Part shown: piece after piece, positions 10,641 to 22,928 of the stretch
Layout of the letters: each line of letters opens with the position of its first letter
How positions within the stretch are numbered: position 1 is the first letter of the stretch
Origin: Fasciolopsis buskii
Lineage: Eukaryota; Platyhelminthes; Trematoda; Plagiorchiida; Fasciolidae
Assembly (NCBI GenBank): GCA_008360955.1
Contig: LUCM01000669.1
Coordinates: forward strand, 6,481 to 70,480
Length of the DNA stretch: 64,000 nucleotides
Direction: 5' to 3'
Program-made: the position numbers and the translations under genes
The notes under the pieces: model-generated
The model's database searches: none
What the model was told of the DNA's origin: nothing
What the model saw: only the letters and a program-made list of their open reading frames with translations

Positions 10641-13600
10641 GCTGTTACCATCGCTTCTGTCCCGAGCAAACTGAACTGACCTGAAGAGCTTAAAGTTTCA
10701 AGGTCATTTAGGCACGAATACAAGTGGGATTTTAGATGGCGCGAGTTCCTATTGTGTCATCAATTTGGATTTGCTTTCGAAAATGTCTCAAATTAAGGCT
10801 AGAAATAGACGCACCGGTAAAGCAAGTGTACGATTTTCGGTGTTCAAAGGAGAACATATGAACTTTCAGAAACCAGACACCTGAAAGTTTTCCTTAGTTT
10901 TCCGCTCTTTTTCGTAATAAACAGTAAAATGAACTGAATAAATCGGTTACATAAATATATTTTCGAAGTTCAATTTACATAGCATATCACTTACCCCATG
11001 CTTGCGAGCTACCTGAAGATTTAACGGCTCTATATCATTTACATTTCAGGGACTGTTTTAGTTTGCACTGATACTTTTCGCTGATTGGTGTTAGGCTGGT
11101 TCATGCTATATAGAAAACGTCATTGGAGAACCCATTTGGAACTACCGAGGGAACAAACGAACCAGACATAGCCAATAGATTGACGAAAACACCGGAATCG
11201 GGGGGTATCCGCGGAAGATTTGAAGGGCTATTTGCAGCTTGGGAATACATACCTAAAACAAAGATTGTCCCCTTAGTTTACGGAAAATAGTTGCTAAAAC
11301 TGTTCGAAGAAAACATTGTGGAGACTATTCGCGGACGACTTTTATTCTCTAATGAGGACTATTTGGGGACTTTTTCTCATGTACGTTTGAAAATGATCTT
11401 TATCCATAATGATTTAAAAAATAGCTAGTTCTGGATTGAATTGGAACAATTAAATAAAATTCACCTCTCTGAAAAAGTTGCGGTAGTCATAAGTAGAATG
11501 GCAAACATCTCAAGAAATCAACCGTAATCACGTACAAGGCAATATGCGGATTTTGCGGGGTAAATATATTTTTTTATCCCTTCAAGGCAGAATGTTTAAG
11601 ATATCTTTATGTATTGATAGTTACCGTTTAGCGTTTTCTCCGCAGAATCCATTTTAATTGACCAAAACGCTGGAACAGATAAAAAGCCGATTCGGGAACG
11701 TTTTGATGAAAGTTGAGAAACAATGTGCTGTTTGGGTCAAACTGATATAGAATGAGTGTGAAAGGGACAGAAGTACTTTGAAATCATGGAACTGAAGACC
11801 ATTTTAAAATCTACTTGTCACGCTGTGCAGATTGTTGAAAAGTTTTGGAACGCCATACGCTATATTCACGAAGGTTGCTTCAACAAGGAGCAAATAATTG
11901 AGTTCGCGGAATATCATCTGGAATCTGTTTTGTCACGTGATAGTTACAAACAACTTCAAAAACCCGTCTTTGGTTTCACAATTAAAATTCGTAGTGATCT
12001 AGATCAGAAAAAATGGAATGAGTTTCCTTTTACTGACGTAGTTAGAACGAGATACAGACTTACGGCGACTCCCTTTGCGTCGCCGTCTGTGTCCTAATTG
12101 TTGTGCAAATTCTAAATGCTTGGAAAATTGTAATAATAAATTTGACAAAAAAGTAGTGGAACAAAGTTTCGGTGAACGTTCGGCACTTTATACTTTGATA
12201 CAAAGCAACCAACTATTTTGGGTTCATGTGACTGAATCACACTTGTACTTTTATCATGTCGAAACAATAAACTTTTCATTCATAGAGTAGCTGCCAACTA
12301 AAGCTTTACTTGGACAGAAAGTTTCTATTACGTTCGCAATGCAGTTTGCTTGTGGAAATCCTACGAAGTTTGAAGATTCCTTTAATTTATACTCAGCTTG
12401 TGGAATAGTCGATAATTTGGGTGAATTTTAACTTTTCGTAATGAATAACCTGAGGTTTCTAGTGTAACTAAATTACATTTTGGGAAGCAGCGTGGATTTG
12501 TCCGGAAGATTAATCTTACTGAATTTCGCTGTATAACATACCGTTAGTAACCAAAGTCATATCACATCAGGTCACATGACTTTGCGGCTACGGTCAAGGT
12601 CCATCCATATTTATGCACTGTATGCATTTGCTTCGACATCCACTTAGCACTGCTGCCATGTAGCGGGTTTGTTAAACTTTGTAAGAAATGCATGATATGT
12701 AGGATCATTCCATGGGAACCGAAAATAAAAATTGAGGTACATGGCCCAATTTTCAGTTTGATGTTTCACAATTCCAGTTGTTCTTTCAGTCTGCTAACAT
12801 TCAGGACTGCGTAATATGTAGTGTCTAATGTGATTTTTGTTTGGTTTGTGCGGAGGGTAAGGATATTAAGTGAAGGAGTTTCAAGTTGTCCCAGGTGAGG
12901 AATACTGCATCCTAAGACCCTTCCAAACTAATTTTAAACTGGTCAACGTTGGCGATCTCTTAACACCATTTACAATAGTAGTCAATGGTGATGCCGTGCC
13001 CAAAAGTTAGTTCCTATAATTGTGATGGCTGTAGGCTTTATCGGCTTTTCCTGACATCTGGTATATGGGTTGTGGTCAGCGTCAAGCAGTGGTGTGTCAG
13101 CATCGGGAAATCCTTTCATTTGCAAAGTTATTTTGTGAAATCACCACACACAGCTTCTAAGGTCTGCTTGCCTTTGACATGTTTTGGGGACCACACCTAT
13201 ATCCCTCATGAGGGCTCAGAAACCTTTTGTGAGCGGGCAGGTGGACCATAGCATTCCTTTCCCTGGTGTCTTACAGAGTTGAAGTGAAACTCGGTTAGAG
13301 TCTACCACGGCTACTTTGGACTAATGGGATTGCTTGAGCGGTTTGTGGGTTTACACAACTAGTTCTCCTAATATATCGATTATTCTCAGCTGTTTAACTC
13401 TTTCTTTACCATTGTGCATAATAGTATCATTTTGTCTGTTTTGCAGCAGATAATTGCATTTTCTCGGGTTAAATGGGCGTTCTAATTCTCCAAACATGCG
13501 TAAGTAGTAATTAGCATCCGTGTTTTTGCCATTAGGTTAAATGCATTGGATTCAAGAAACCGAGAAGAGTTTGACATCGTATTTCCAGTAATTGACCCTC

Positions 13601-14589
13601 GGACATTAGGAGGCTTAACGTCAATAAAACTATCTCATTTTTTATTAAAATGATTTCCGCAGAAATACTTTTTAATTGCAGCAAAATCAACATTGAAAGC
13701 AAGACGGATGTCTATAATCCGAGAGCTCAAACTAGGCATTAATTGATAAGCATGTTTTTCGGTTACTTTTTTGAAAGTTAAACTGTTTGCTCGAACGCTA
13801 GCCCTCCAGTAACAATATTTTTATCAAATTCATAAGGACATATGGAGGGAGCACGGACAAAAGTTAAAGAGTTTTAAAATTCTAATAAAGATTATCTAAA
13901 CGTCATGCGGATCCTCAAAAACCTGGGTCAAAACTGGCACAATCTAGAATCTTAATAATATCCAACGCGCAAAATTCTGCTTGTTCTGGGGATGCTTTAG
14001 CTTAGTAATGCTCTAATCTCCGTCCGAAGTGGTATTTGATCAGTATTATTTTTTGTCATATAAAGAGTGAGTCAGGTTTTATTGGCAAAACATTGGTTGT
14101 CTAAGCTGAACCACCAAAACACTTCTGAAAGCTAAATTGGATGCATCGCTCTAGACGTCTCTATATAGTTATTCTTCTTAAGTCTTTGGTTTTAGCCAAC
14201 GATAAACTGAATTTCATTTAAACCAGTATTAAGCAAAGGATTATTAAATATTTGAGTGTACGACGTGTCTATGTGTATACTGAAAAACGTTAACGGAAGG
14301 AATTGGACTTTTGTATGAATCCTGAAGTGACGGCCAGCTCAGACTAGAGTTGGATCTGTTGGAATTACATATCGAGGTCATTTTTGGGCCTCATTTTTAT
14401 AAAATAAAGGGAGAGATTGACTAAATCTGACAGCAACTTGCATTATTGTTGAAAAGAAAAGTACAAACTATTGCCATCAGCGAAAAATGTCTGGCTTACT
14501 TCATCAAAGTTGTGGAGAGAGACAAAAACCATTAAAAGGACAAATGTGTGCCAGTGTGCTGCTGCTGAGCATATAACAGCCTTTAGGTA

Positions 14590-14613
14590 AAATGTAAATG
14601 TAAATGTAAATGT
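14590..14613. repeat. (AAATGT)4 short tandem repeat
   Basis: Four perfect copies of a six-base unit in otherwise unremarkable AT-rich DNA. Confidence 0.9.
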
Positions 14614-17600
14614 ACACTATGCGTAGTGCTTAAGTGTACACAAGAATCTACACTCATAAACATTTTACTACGGTTTTATGAGACTAAAATCCATTGTACT
14701 ATGTTGATGTGCAAATTCATTGCTTTTATCAAGAGCTCTGCACTAATGAGAAAAAATTTGATTGCTAATGATAATTTGATGGATTTCGTTTGCAAAATGT
14801 AGAGTTCAAACTGTGTTATTACTTTCATTAAACAACAGATCAAAAACCGGTATGACTCTTGAAAATCAAGGAGGAAAATTGCAGAAATGCTTTGAATAAC
14901 ACTGAGTTAGCTACTAGCATTTGTGAGGCAGTTTAGCTGCGCTCCCGTGGTTTAACACCGTTTTTAAAGTTAGCTTCAGTAAGCAGTCCGATTCTGCAGA
15001 ACATTTGGACCGGCAAATTTAATAAAATACTTTTCTACTTTTTATTTGAGAAACAGACTTGATATTATCCATCCAAAAGTATTCACTCAATATTGTTTTG
15101 CATGCCTTTGTAAATTCAACATCATTGGGGTTCAAACCATACTAGGATACAAATGGGCTCACAAATACTGCGAGGCTGGTAGACTCTTATGGATATATAT
15201 ATAAATATTTCTGACTTCTTTCAAAATTATTCTATTTCCACATAACGCTGTCGATATAACATTCGTTGCCGTCAGCACAAATTAGTTTTCGCAACATGCG
15301 CCAGTTAACTGTAACAAACTTAGACAGGCTTAAGATAAGAAAAGTGACTTAAAGTTTAAGTGATCTTCGTGATGACTGAATATCACTGAGTCAAAATATA
15401 TCTTTGCCTAAAGACTGTTTTACACTCGCTAGTCTAAGACCTTTTCAGGGTGATGTCTTGTGGGAAAAGATAATACTTTCGCCCAGTCTCAAAGTATTTG
15501 GCCCGTCTTTAAACGTGCCCTGCGCAATCAATCATGAGTTAGATCCCGCATGAAAGTGAAACAGTCGATAATCTACAGGTGTTTTTTTATCTGCACTGAT
15601 ATTTAACGGTTGAATTTATAGTTAGAAAAAACCACTTTACTCTATTGCAAATATGGGAGTTTTAACGCCCACTTACTAGGTTTTATCTTACATCACAAAA
15701 CTTTGATAGTGGTATCGATCTTCCGCACGGTCATAACAACGATTTACAAGTCTACTGGGGATCAGAGGAACTAAAAAACTTAATATCATGTTGCGCTTTT
15801 TATTTTCCTGAGAATTTGAAGTGGTATTTTAAACCTTAAAATAAAAGTCCTCTAAGATTGTTTTATTGCTGAGCTTCGCTTTTCATTTCTTCACCAACTA
15901 AGGTGACGTCATCGCTTTCGGATAAAACTCTCTCTGTTCAGTCGGCCTTATTGGACCGTTGCCATGATTTTGACCCTGACCCCTAGAATAAGTCGACCCC
16001 AAACGTTCCCACGGCCCACGAATTAGGACTAACGATATCATTAATTCTGATGACTTTGCGTTTATGCTGTTGAACTATATCTATACATTCTACCGCTTAG
16101 AAAATTGGGACAACCAGACACGTGAAAAAATGATTTACGTTTGTGACATTCATCAAGTCAATTTTAGCTAGCGAGGTATTCTTAGGAATCAAACCTACTA
16201 ACGCAGAGGAAAAAACTCTGTTGGTAAAACTAATATAGCCAGACTTGGTATATATCCCTTTAGCTGGTACTATTTGTTACAGTCGGTTTTATTGTAAATT
16301 TGTAACGTTTCAAAATTCGTAAAACTTCTGTATTTTTGGATTGTCCTATTAAAAGATAATATAACTAACGATTTCCGAAGGCTTTTCGATTTACTATCAC
16401 CTAGGGTACTTTGGAGTTTATCAAAATCACTTGTTGCACAGTTTTGCAGCCACTGGCAATTAATCTGGTGAATATTACTGAATTATCTAAAGAGTTCCGG
16501 GGCGGAGCTTTGAAGAATATAGGGTTTACTTGATATTATTAATTGACTGCTGTGCCACGATAAGTGCAAACATAAATCCTGATCGTTTGTGTTATAAAGT
16601 TAGGGAAAATTTTAACACCAAACGATTCTGACAGACTAATACTAATCAGTAGCGCAGTGACAGCGATTCCCGAGAAGAATTGTACCTCGGTGTGGTAAAA
16701 GAAAAACGCAAGTTCAAACATTTAAGAAAACAGACTCTACTAGGCAGTCAAACTTACAACATGAAATTCCAGTTTGAAAAATAAACTTTTGGTTTACAAA
16801 ACAAGCAGCTTTTACAAGATCACACATTGCAGAGAATGCATTCGGTAACAGTGAGTCGATTAGGTTACTCATACCCAGAAAAAGCATTGCTACATTTCAG
16901 TGGGTTACATTTCCTTTAACAGAAAAAATACAATGCATACAGAAAAAACAAAAACTCGGCAATTAGAGAATGGCTATGGTAGGAAACCGATGAACGAATG
17001 AGCAAAAATTTGGTGAGATGGACAACTTAAGACCTGCAGCAACCGAAGAAGTTTGTGCTGCGGTAATAGATAAAGTTACTGTTGAAAGAGAGTTTCTATC
17101 AGGGTGGAAAAATAAACTTTTTAGGAATATTTTACATAATCTAAATTTTTGCTTAGGATTTATTCATCGTCTTATTTCAAAACAGAGTTGCATAGCAACA
17201 TTTTCAAACTAATCACTGAAATGTCTATCTAACGATTTTTTCGCTTAACCTTGAGTTGTGGTATTTTTCGGGGCTAGTATCTCCTAGCAATTAAATAGCC
17301 TAACCTAACGTTGTCTACCTGCGACTTCAGTTTTCACACTGCATCTTCTAATCTGTGGAGTTTTAAGGGAACTGAAGACGAAGCAAAAGCTTGATGTCAT
17401 TGAAATTTCCACATCTAGGTCAAACTTGATGGCCACATTTGGCAACCGAATGTCTCTTCACCGCAGAACCAGCAGTGTTCAGCAAAGAGGTATCAGCCTA
17501 TCGAAGGGCATGAACTTGATTTATTCAGTGTCCACGATCTTAGTTTATACTGCGATAAAAAGAACAATAAAAGCAACAGCGGCCAAACAGTAACAGACAG

Positions 17601-18420
17601 GAGGTCTGTTGGGGCGTTGGAAAAGAAGTTGCAAAAGCTTTATTCCGCTTTCCGAGTTCAGTGGGACATAGGCGCGATAAGGCGGATCTGAAAACCAATT
17701 TGGATTATGCGTAATCGCTCAGGGCCAATTGCAAACCATGCCCTTTTGATGAACAAGCGATGCCACAGTCTATCGAATACAAGATCCATAACTACGATGA
17801 AAGTACTATTTGGCACTAAATTACACTAAGTGTCAGTGCTGCCCAACATGGCAACATTTATTCCAATATCTGGGACGTTTGAATCTGGCATCCAGCTTAT
17901 TGTGGATAAAGTGGTCACAAGTGTTTCGAGGACGCCCATAAACTGACAAGGTTTTTACTAATGTGCTTAAATAGTTAGGAGTTTTGACTTCGCGCAATAA
18001 AAGGGAAAGGAACAGTAAGCTTATCACTAATGTGAATATTGGTTTACTCTTTAGTATAGGTAAACTCCACCTGATCACAGAGTTTCCTCCTTGGAGCTCA
18101 CATGTTCTACCTTCTGTTCCAGTTGCAATTTAATGTCCATCAAAAAAGCATACTGGTCTGAGTGGATACTTTGTTTAAACTGGGTTATAATTCAGTAGAA
18201 AGGGGGGTGATGTTTCTTCCATGCATTCAGAAGTTAGGTAGTTAGTCGTTCATGTGTTGTTATCATTTTTCCTGCTTAGTTCTGGGTTTCGTACATGAAG
18301 GCACGGAGTACGACTATTTCTACCGTCGATCAAATGTGCATTCAACGGATTTTCAGTAGTCACAGTGTCCTTCCTGCTATATTATACATTCGTCGTGTAA
18401 TACACGAGAGGAGGTAATAA

Positions 18421-18535
18421 CTACTAAAAGGTTTTTACTACCGCCGTTGCTACTACTAATAATTGCGGTAATAATATCGTTATTGTTAGAAGCATTAATA
18501 CTACCACTACTATTACTATTACTACCATGACCACC
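18421..18535. repeat. Imperfect trinucleotide (TAC/TAT/TAA-like) tract
   Basis: A degenerate run of ACT, AAT and related triplets, including ACTACTATTACTATTACTAC near 18505. It is an old, decayed microsatellite. The 65-codon - strand frame across it, rich in Gly, Ser and Asn, is a by-product. Confidence 0.7.
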
Positions 18536-20349
18536 GTAGCCAGAAAACTGCCCAGGATCATTGACTCTTTTCATTGCTTCTTACCACATACTCTGAAAAC
18601 ATCACGTGAATTTCCTTAGAAGCACTGGAAAATAACTTTAAAGACAATCTACTCTGACGTTCTGTCGCTGCTGATGCATGTGATAAGGGAAAAGTGAGGC
18701 GTTATCATTAAAACAGCCATCTTTGCTTTAATATCCCTCATTTCTAACAGGATAATGCAATCAATAAAGTATGATCTATTCTCTAATAGTTTTTAGAACA
18801 TGTTTGTGGAATCCCATGGCATGAGCCTGTAGGCCAGTTGCATGGAACTGTTCCAAGACTAACAACCTTCATGCGGCAAAGGAGCAGTCAATCAGTGAGA
18901 AGAAAAAAATGAAATCGAGATATTGAATAGAAGCCGTGAAGGTCTCCTAAAACTCCGTGTACTGTCTATTAAATGGACAAAACACCCAAATTAGAAGTGC
19001 ACGCCTAAATTTGCGATTCAGGTCTAGATATAAAAATAATTGAAATTCAATTTAAGGCGAATTACTCTTTTCATTATCGTGGTCACTAACTTTCAGGAGC
19101 GTGAACATCTTTGCCGAAGAAAAAGCATTGTCGTGCCTAGAAGCATCAAGTCAAGGATGGTTGTTTAGTTCACCAATTTAACATAGCCTAATCAGAAACC
19201 AGATATGTACTAGTGTTGAACAAATAGCAGATTAATTTTAGCTGCCAATGTCGTAACTCGGTCAATCTACCAAAAGACACCACTATGGGCTGAGTGGTGT
19301 GCTCTGGATAATTTCGTATACTTTGTAAGCAACACTCGGTTCAGAAGCACAAAGTAACTTTACTAAATGCATCAACGCTAACACTGGGGCTGGTATGAAA
19401 GTGGTTCAATAGGAAGATCCTGATTCAAAGCAGTCATAGTCATGAAGCTTCTGCGGTACGGTACTTGAGACAGGAACCAACTACCGGGTGGTCTAGCTTT
19501 ATATTAACCTACGAAGTATTTAAAATAGAACACAACTGAGTAAAGTAATTAGTTAAAACCACCAAAGACATCCAGTAAAGCTGTTGAAGAAGGGCGAACC
19601 TTCTAGTTTAGACCTAGCCAAATTGCCTCCAAATTTCCTAGTCAGTTTTGTTAAAACTGAAACCGTTGTGAAGAACGCTGCTAATACTGACGGCCTCGAT
19701 TAGTGGTATGTTTATCAGTGCGGACGTTTTTGATGATTCAGATGAATGACCTTGGCCGGTGATTTGTTGTTTGCACTCTAAATAGTTATCTGAACAGCTA
19801 GAGTGATTTGAAAGCTGCATGCCTACATTGAGGAAGTTATAAATTTGGAATTCAATCTTTCGGTGGAAATCACGTAACGGTAAGCCACTACTGCGAATTA
19901 CACTTAAAAATGAGTTCATTATGGCAAACTGGATACCACGTTCTGTTTCCAAACAAATCTTACCCAGGGAGAGTTTAAAACTCACAGGAAAGCTTTTAAG
20001 TCAAGCGGTCTTGAAGTCTGCTTCGAGCAGTAAGCTCCCAAACTTAAATCGACCAGTTATCTGACGAGAACCATTCAAGTGTTTAAGCGTGAAGTATCAC
20101 TGAGGCATACGGTCAATTTCTTCGAATATGTCGCTTTTTGTCATGCACGATTAGCGCTGAACCAAACGGAAATTCATTACACTGACGTCCACCGACCATA
20201 CCCAGACCGAGAATCCAACGGGATGTGCTCAGTCTTAGACATTAATTGGCATTTATTAGTGTGTCCTGCAGTTCAGCTTACTAGTGCCGCAGTTTAGGTG
20301 CCTTGGGCCACAAATGAAGACCCTATATCTCATGGGTTAGAAGCTGTAA

Positions 20350-20553
20350 CGCAAAGCTTTTGAACTGCAAAACACATTGAAGTCGATCGAAAATGAACAT
20401 AACAGGTGGCTGCATGATCCAGTTAATCCGAGTTTTAATCCGTTTCTGGGCAAGTGCGAACATGAGCAGTTGTTACAAAAACAGCTCAGGAATATGGCCG
20501 AACAACTGGTGCCACATTTTTCCATTGATTATCTTGCAAGTTCTTTGGATTGA
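20350..20553 (+). pseudogene. Exon-like block of an unknown protein
   Basis: A 67-codon frame bounded by TAA (20347-20349) and TGA (20551-20553). It reads FELQNTLKSIENEHNRWLHD and later LLQKQLRNMAEQLVPHF, with a charge pattern typical of real helical proteins. A neighbouring frame just upstream reads NEDPISHGLEAVTQ up to 20359. This suggests one coding block broken by a frameshift, because no intron fits in the few bases between. There is no start codon and no clear donor. It may be a decayed gene fragment, a terminal exon, or chance; the family is not recognised. Confidence 0.33.
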
Positions 20554-20708
20554 CCTTCATCTACAAGTTGGACAGTCGATTTCCGCGCACTGCGGTATTT
20601 GTGGAGTTGAGCCAGGAAGTGGAAAATGGTTAACACCAAAGAATTTGCTGATAATCGTACGAAATGCACAGTGCACCAATCTAACTACTGGGACAAGTTT
20701 ACGGCTGT

Positions 20709-20800
20709 GGTGCTTGGCCGGTGGTGGTCAAGCGGATAAGGTGGTGGTATTCAGAAGTGAACTTCACGGGTTCGAATCCTCCAACCGCCGGTCAACTACC
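20709..20800 (+). repeat. tRNA-derived SINE-like element
   Basis: A perfect pol III A box, TGGTCAAGCGG (20725-20735), is followed after 33 bases by a perfect B box, GGTTCGAATCC (20769-20779), as in a tRNA gene. GC-rich flanks GCCGGTGG and CCAACCGCCGG could pair imperfectly like an acceptor stem. No clean cloverleaf or anticodon loop is obvious, and similar broken units occur at 29.8, 34.8 and 57.9 kb. A dispersed SINE is therefore more likely than a working tRNA gene. Confidence 0.66.
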
Positions 20801-20971
20801 CCACTTGACAGCCTTCTGTTGGCCGCAGCCCCCTTCCTGAAAATTGATGTACACCGTTGTCCTATTAACAAAGGAAGTAAAAAGATAAAATAGAATTTTG
20901 TAAATGGATGGAAATTCCCATTACTCAAAAGCGGTATAGGCTAACTGAAGTGTTTCTTATTTAGGAGCAAA

Positions 20972-21164
20972 TGACGTAAGGAGTGGATCGAAAAATCGAT
21001 GCGCCATATATTTGTTTTAATTGTGAATGATATAATGTTAATAACAGCGTTTTTGGTAGACGTAATGCGCCAACGTTTTCGACTACCGTGGGTAGTTCCT
21101 CTTAAGGCAAGTTTTACAGTCAAATGAATGAGGGGACGTTCACATGCCAACTGATGTTTAGTTG
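20972..21164 (+). mobile_element. Foldback/MITE-type element, one arm only (copy 1)
   Basis: This segment is closely similar to the left arm and loop of the hairpin element at 27347-27627. Shared stretches include TTGTGAATGATATAATG, GGTAGACGTAATGCGCCAAC, GGCAAGTTTTACAGTCAAAT and CTGATGTTTAGTTG. The right arm is absent. The outer end (GACGTAAGGAGTGGATCG) matches the reverse complement of the right end of copy 2, so the two copies together define the family ends. There is no coding capacity. Confidence 0.8.
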
Positions 21165-22309
21165 TCTGAGTTTGTGAATGTGTGTACCTTGAACTGTGGG
21201 TTAGGTGAGAATAGTTGTCCTTCTCGTCATGCGTCCCCTAGAAGATGGGGTCAACTAGCGTGATCTTTGAAATGTTTGTCTCTCAACGATGTTAGGGCTG
21301 TCCATATCTCCGAAATCTCTGCACCGTTCTTTCTATTGATGCAAGTGGGGTGGGGGTTTGGCGCCAGAGCTTCGGCAAATTCACTTTCGGTGCAGGTTCT
21401 GAATCCACGTTGGAGTACTTTTGTGTTTCCATAATCTGTTATGTCCCTCCGCTATGGCATGCAGAGCGATGGCTGAATCGCGCTCAAGTTTTGATAAGGC
21501 CGCCTTATCTGAAGGTCTACACTTTTCCTTCCTTCTGTGTTCTATTATCCGTGTTTAAATGGGAAAGTTAAAATGAAATATTTAAGAAATTGGATTTAAA
21601 GGCCGCGTCTGTAGAATGAAAGCCAGTAGCGTTCACGATCAAAATCGCGGTGGTATCGAAATAGTCTTTCACAGGGCTACACTTTGAAAAACAGACTATT
21701 CACTGGTATATTTGATTATTTTTGTTTGCCTAAATGAGCAATGCTTTCTTATGCGGTATTTGTAATATTTTAAAAGTTACACACGATATGAAATGTTTCA
21801 TTTGGAGTTAGAAGAACGGAAATTTTCTGAGGGGCTTCTTGTTCGGTTTGGCACTGCAACTCTGCCTGAATCCTCGAGGGTGTGTACAGATGATGAACTA
21901 ATTTTAAAAATCTTTCCTCTGTGATATTCGCATCGACGATGAAATCCAGGGATTCTGTTCTCCTGTCAAGGCTCGTCTTAACCAACCATAGGAAAGATTT
22001 CGGCAGATCTCTGTTACGTCCCCCCAGATTAGCTGTTTATTCATACACTTGCTTAACAAATAGATTGCAGTTGCAGTGTCAATTCTTAACAAGTTCAGAT
22101 TTCACAAAAATCGTTGCATAGAGGTTCCAACTGTGTCACCTGGATCTATTTAAGAATTCATGAATGCAACCTTTCGCTTTCAGATGTCACTTCTCACGTG
22201 ATCATACCATTTGCAAGTTCTAACATTAGGACGAGGAACGATGATCTAACGTTTATATTGACAAGCCATTTGGGCCTGAAAAACTTCACAACTGTTTCGA
22301 CTGAGCAAC

Positions 22310-22928
22310 ATGAACGGGTATCATCGGAGACGACCCCCACGAAAACATTCAGCCACTCGCGTGGAGGAAATAAAGGGTCGAACATCACCGACACTGTCAA
22401 CTCGGTCAATGCCATATGGGCTTCTGAACGGAGGCCGACGAATTTCTTCCGCTTCCTCTTCTGCGACAGTGAATGATACAGGTAATAAAGCGGATGGATT
22501 GTTTACAATGGCCAGCGTTAAAGATGTTATTGATCGCCTGAAGAAAGAAGTGGACCTGGAAAGAAGTAAACGCGTGAGCATTGCGAAACAACGCAGTGAG
22601 GATATTTTCAAACTGGTTCTTCGCTCCAAAGCTGAACAACGAACATTTGCAAGCATCATTAAATCAGAAGCAAAGTCCCTGCAGCAACTGAAAGATTTAA
22701 ACATGAAAGATTCAAAAGGTAAGTTAATATAAACAAAGAGATTATTCAGAGGGGTTTCTTTTTCTGGGCTTTTAAGATAAATGGGTACTGACGGAAGTGT
22801 GCTCCTTGGCAAAGTGTTCCGATTTCCTCCAGAAGTTTGGACAGTTGTACATGACACAAGAATCCTGTTTTCTTCAAATGGCAAAGGCACTCATTTTATC
22901 CATGACCACTCCGCAAATGGTTCAATGA
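22310..22928 (+). CDS. Small two-exon gene, basic N-terminus and charged helix, unknown function
   Basis: Exon 1 is 22310-22718, a 58 bp intron is 22719-22776 (AAAAG|GTAAGT to a T-rich tract ending TTTTAAG), and exon 2 is 22777-22928 with a TGA stop. Predicted length is 186 residues. An in-frame TGA lies 11 codons upstream of the ATG. Residues 1-12 are very basic (MNGYHRRRPPRK). Residues 50-56 are Ser/Ala-rich. About 67-135 form a strongly charged helix, probably a coiled coil, with KDVIDRLKKEVDLERSKR and KAEQRTFASIIKSEAKSL. The exon 2 frame reads TEVCSLAKCSDFLQKFGQLY. I see no known domain. A 189-codon frame on the - strand overlaps; the residue pattern and splice sites favour the + strand. 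The gene could continue past exon 2 with a missed donor. Confidence 0.62.

Larger units (their letters stand above)
10641..20349. other. AT-rich gene desert
   Basis: Nearly 10 kb without a gene I can defend. Open frames are short and follow no recognisable family. The only coding-like part is 11.2-12.3 kb. There, one + frame runs from about 11200 to 11525 with only two internal stops, and open frames at 11786-12097 and 12075-12290 follow it. The latter is Cys-rich (LCPNCCANSKC) and overlaps in a shifted frame. This could be a decayed transposon or pseudogene, but I cannot name it. Two simple repeats are listed separately. Confidence 0.5.

Noticed and set aside
20709..20800. A working tRNA gene
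   Set aside because: The boxes are perfect, but the acceptor stem and anticodon arm do not form cleanly, and broken relatives exist nearby.
22321..22890. 189-codon open frame on the - strand as a gene
   Set aside because: The + strand shows a start with upstream stop, a consensus intron and a typical helical protein; the antisense frame is rich in Ser/Arg/Leu runs expected as a shadow.
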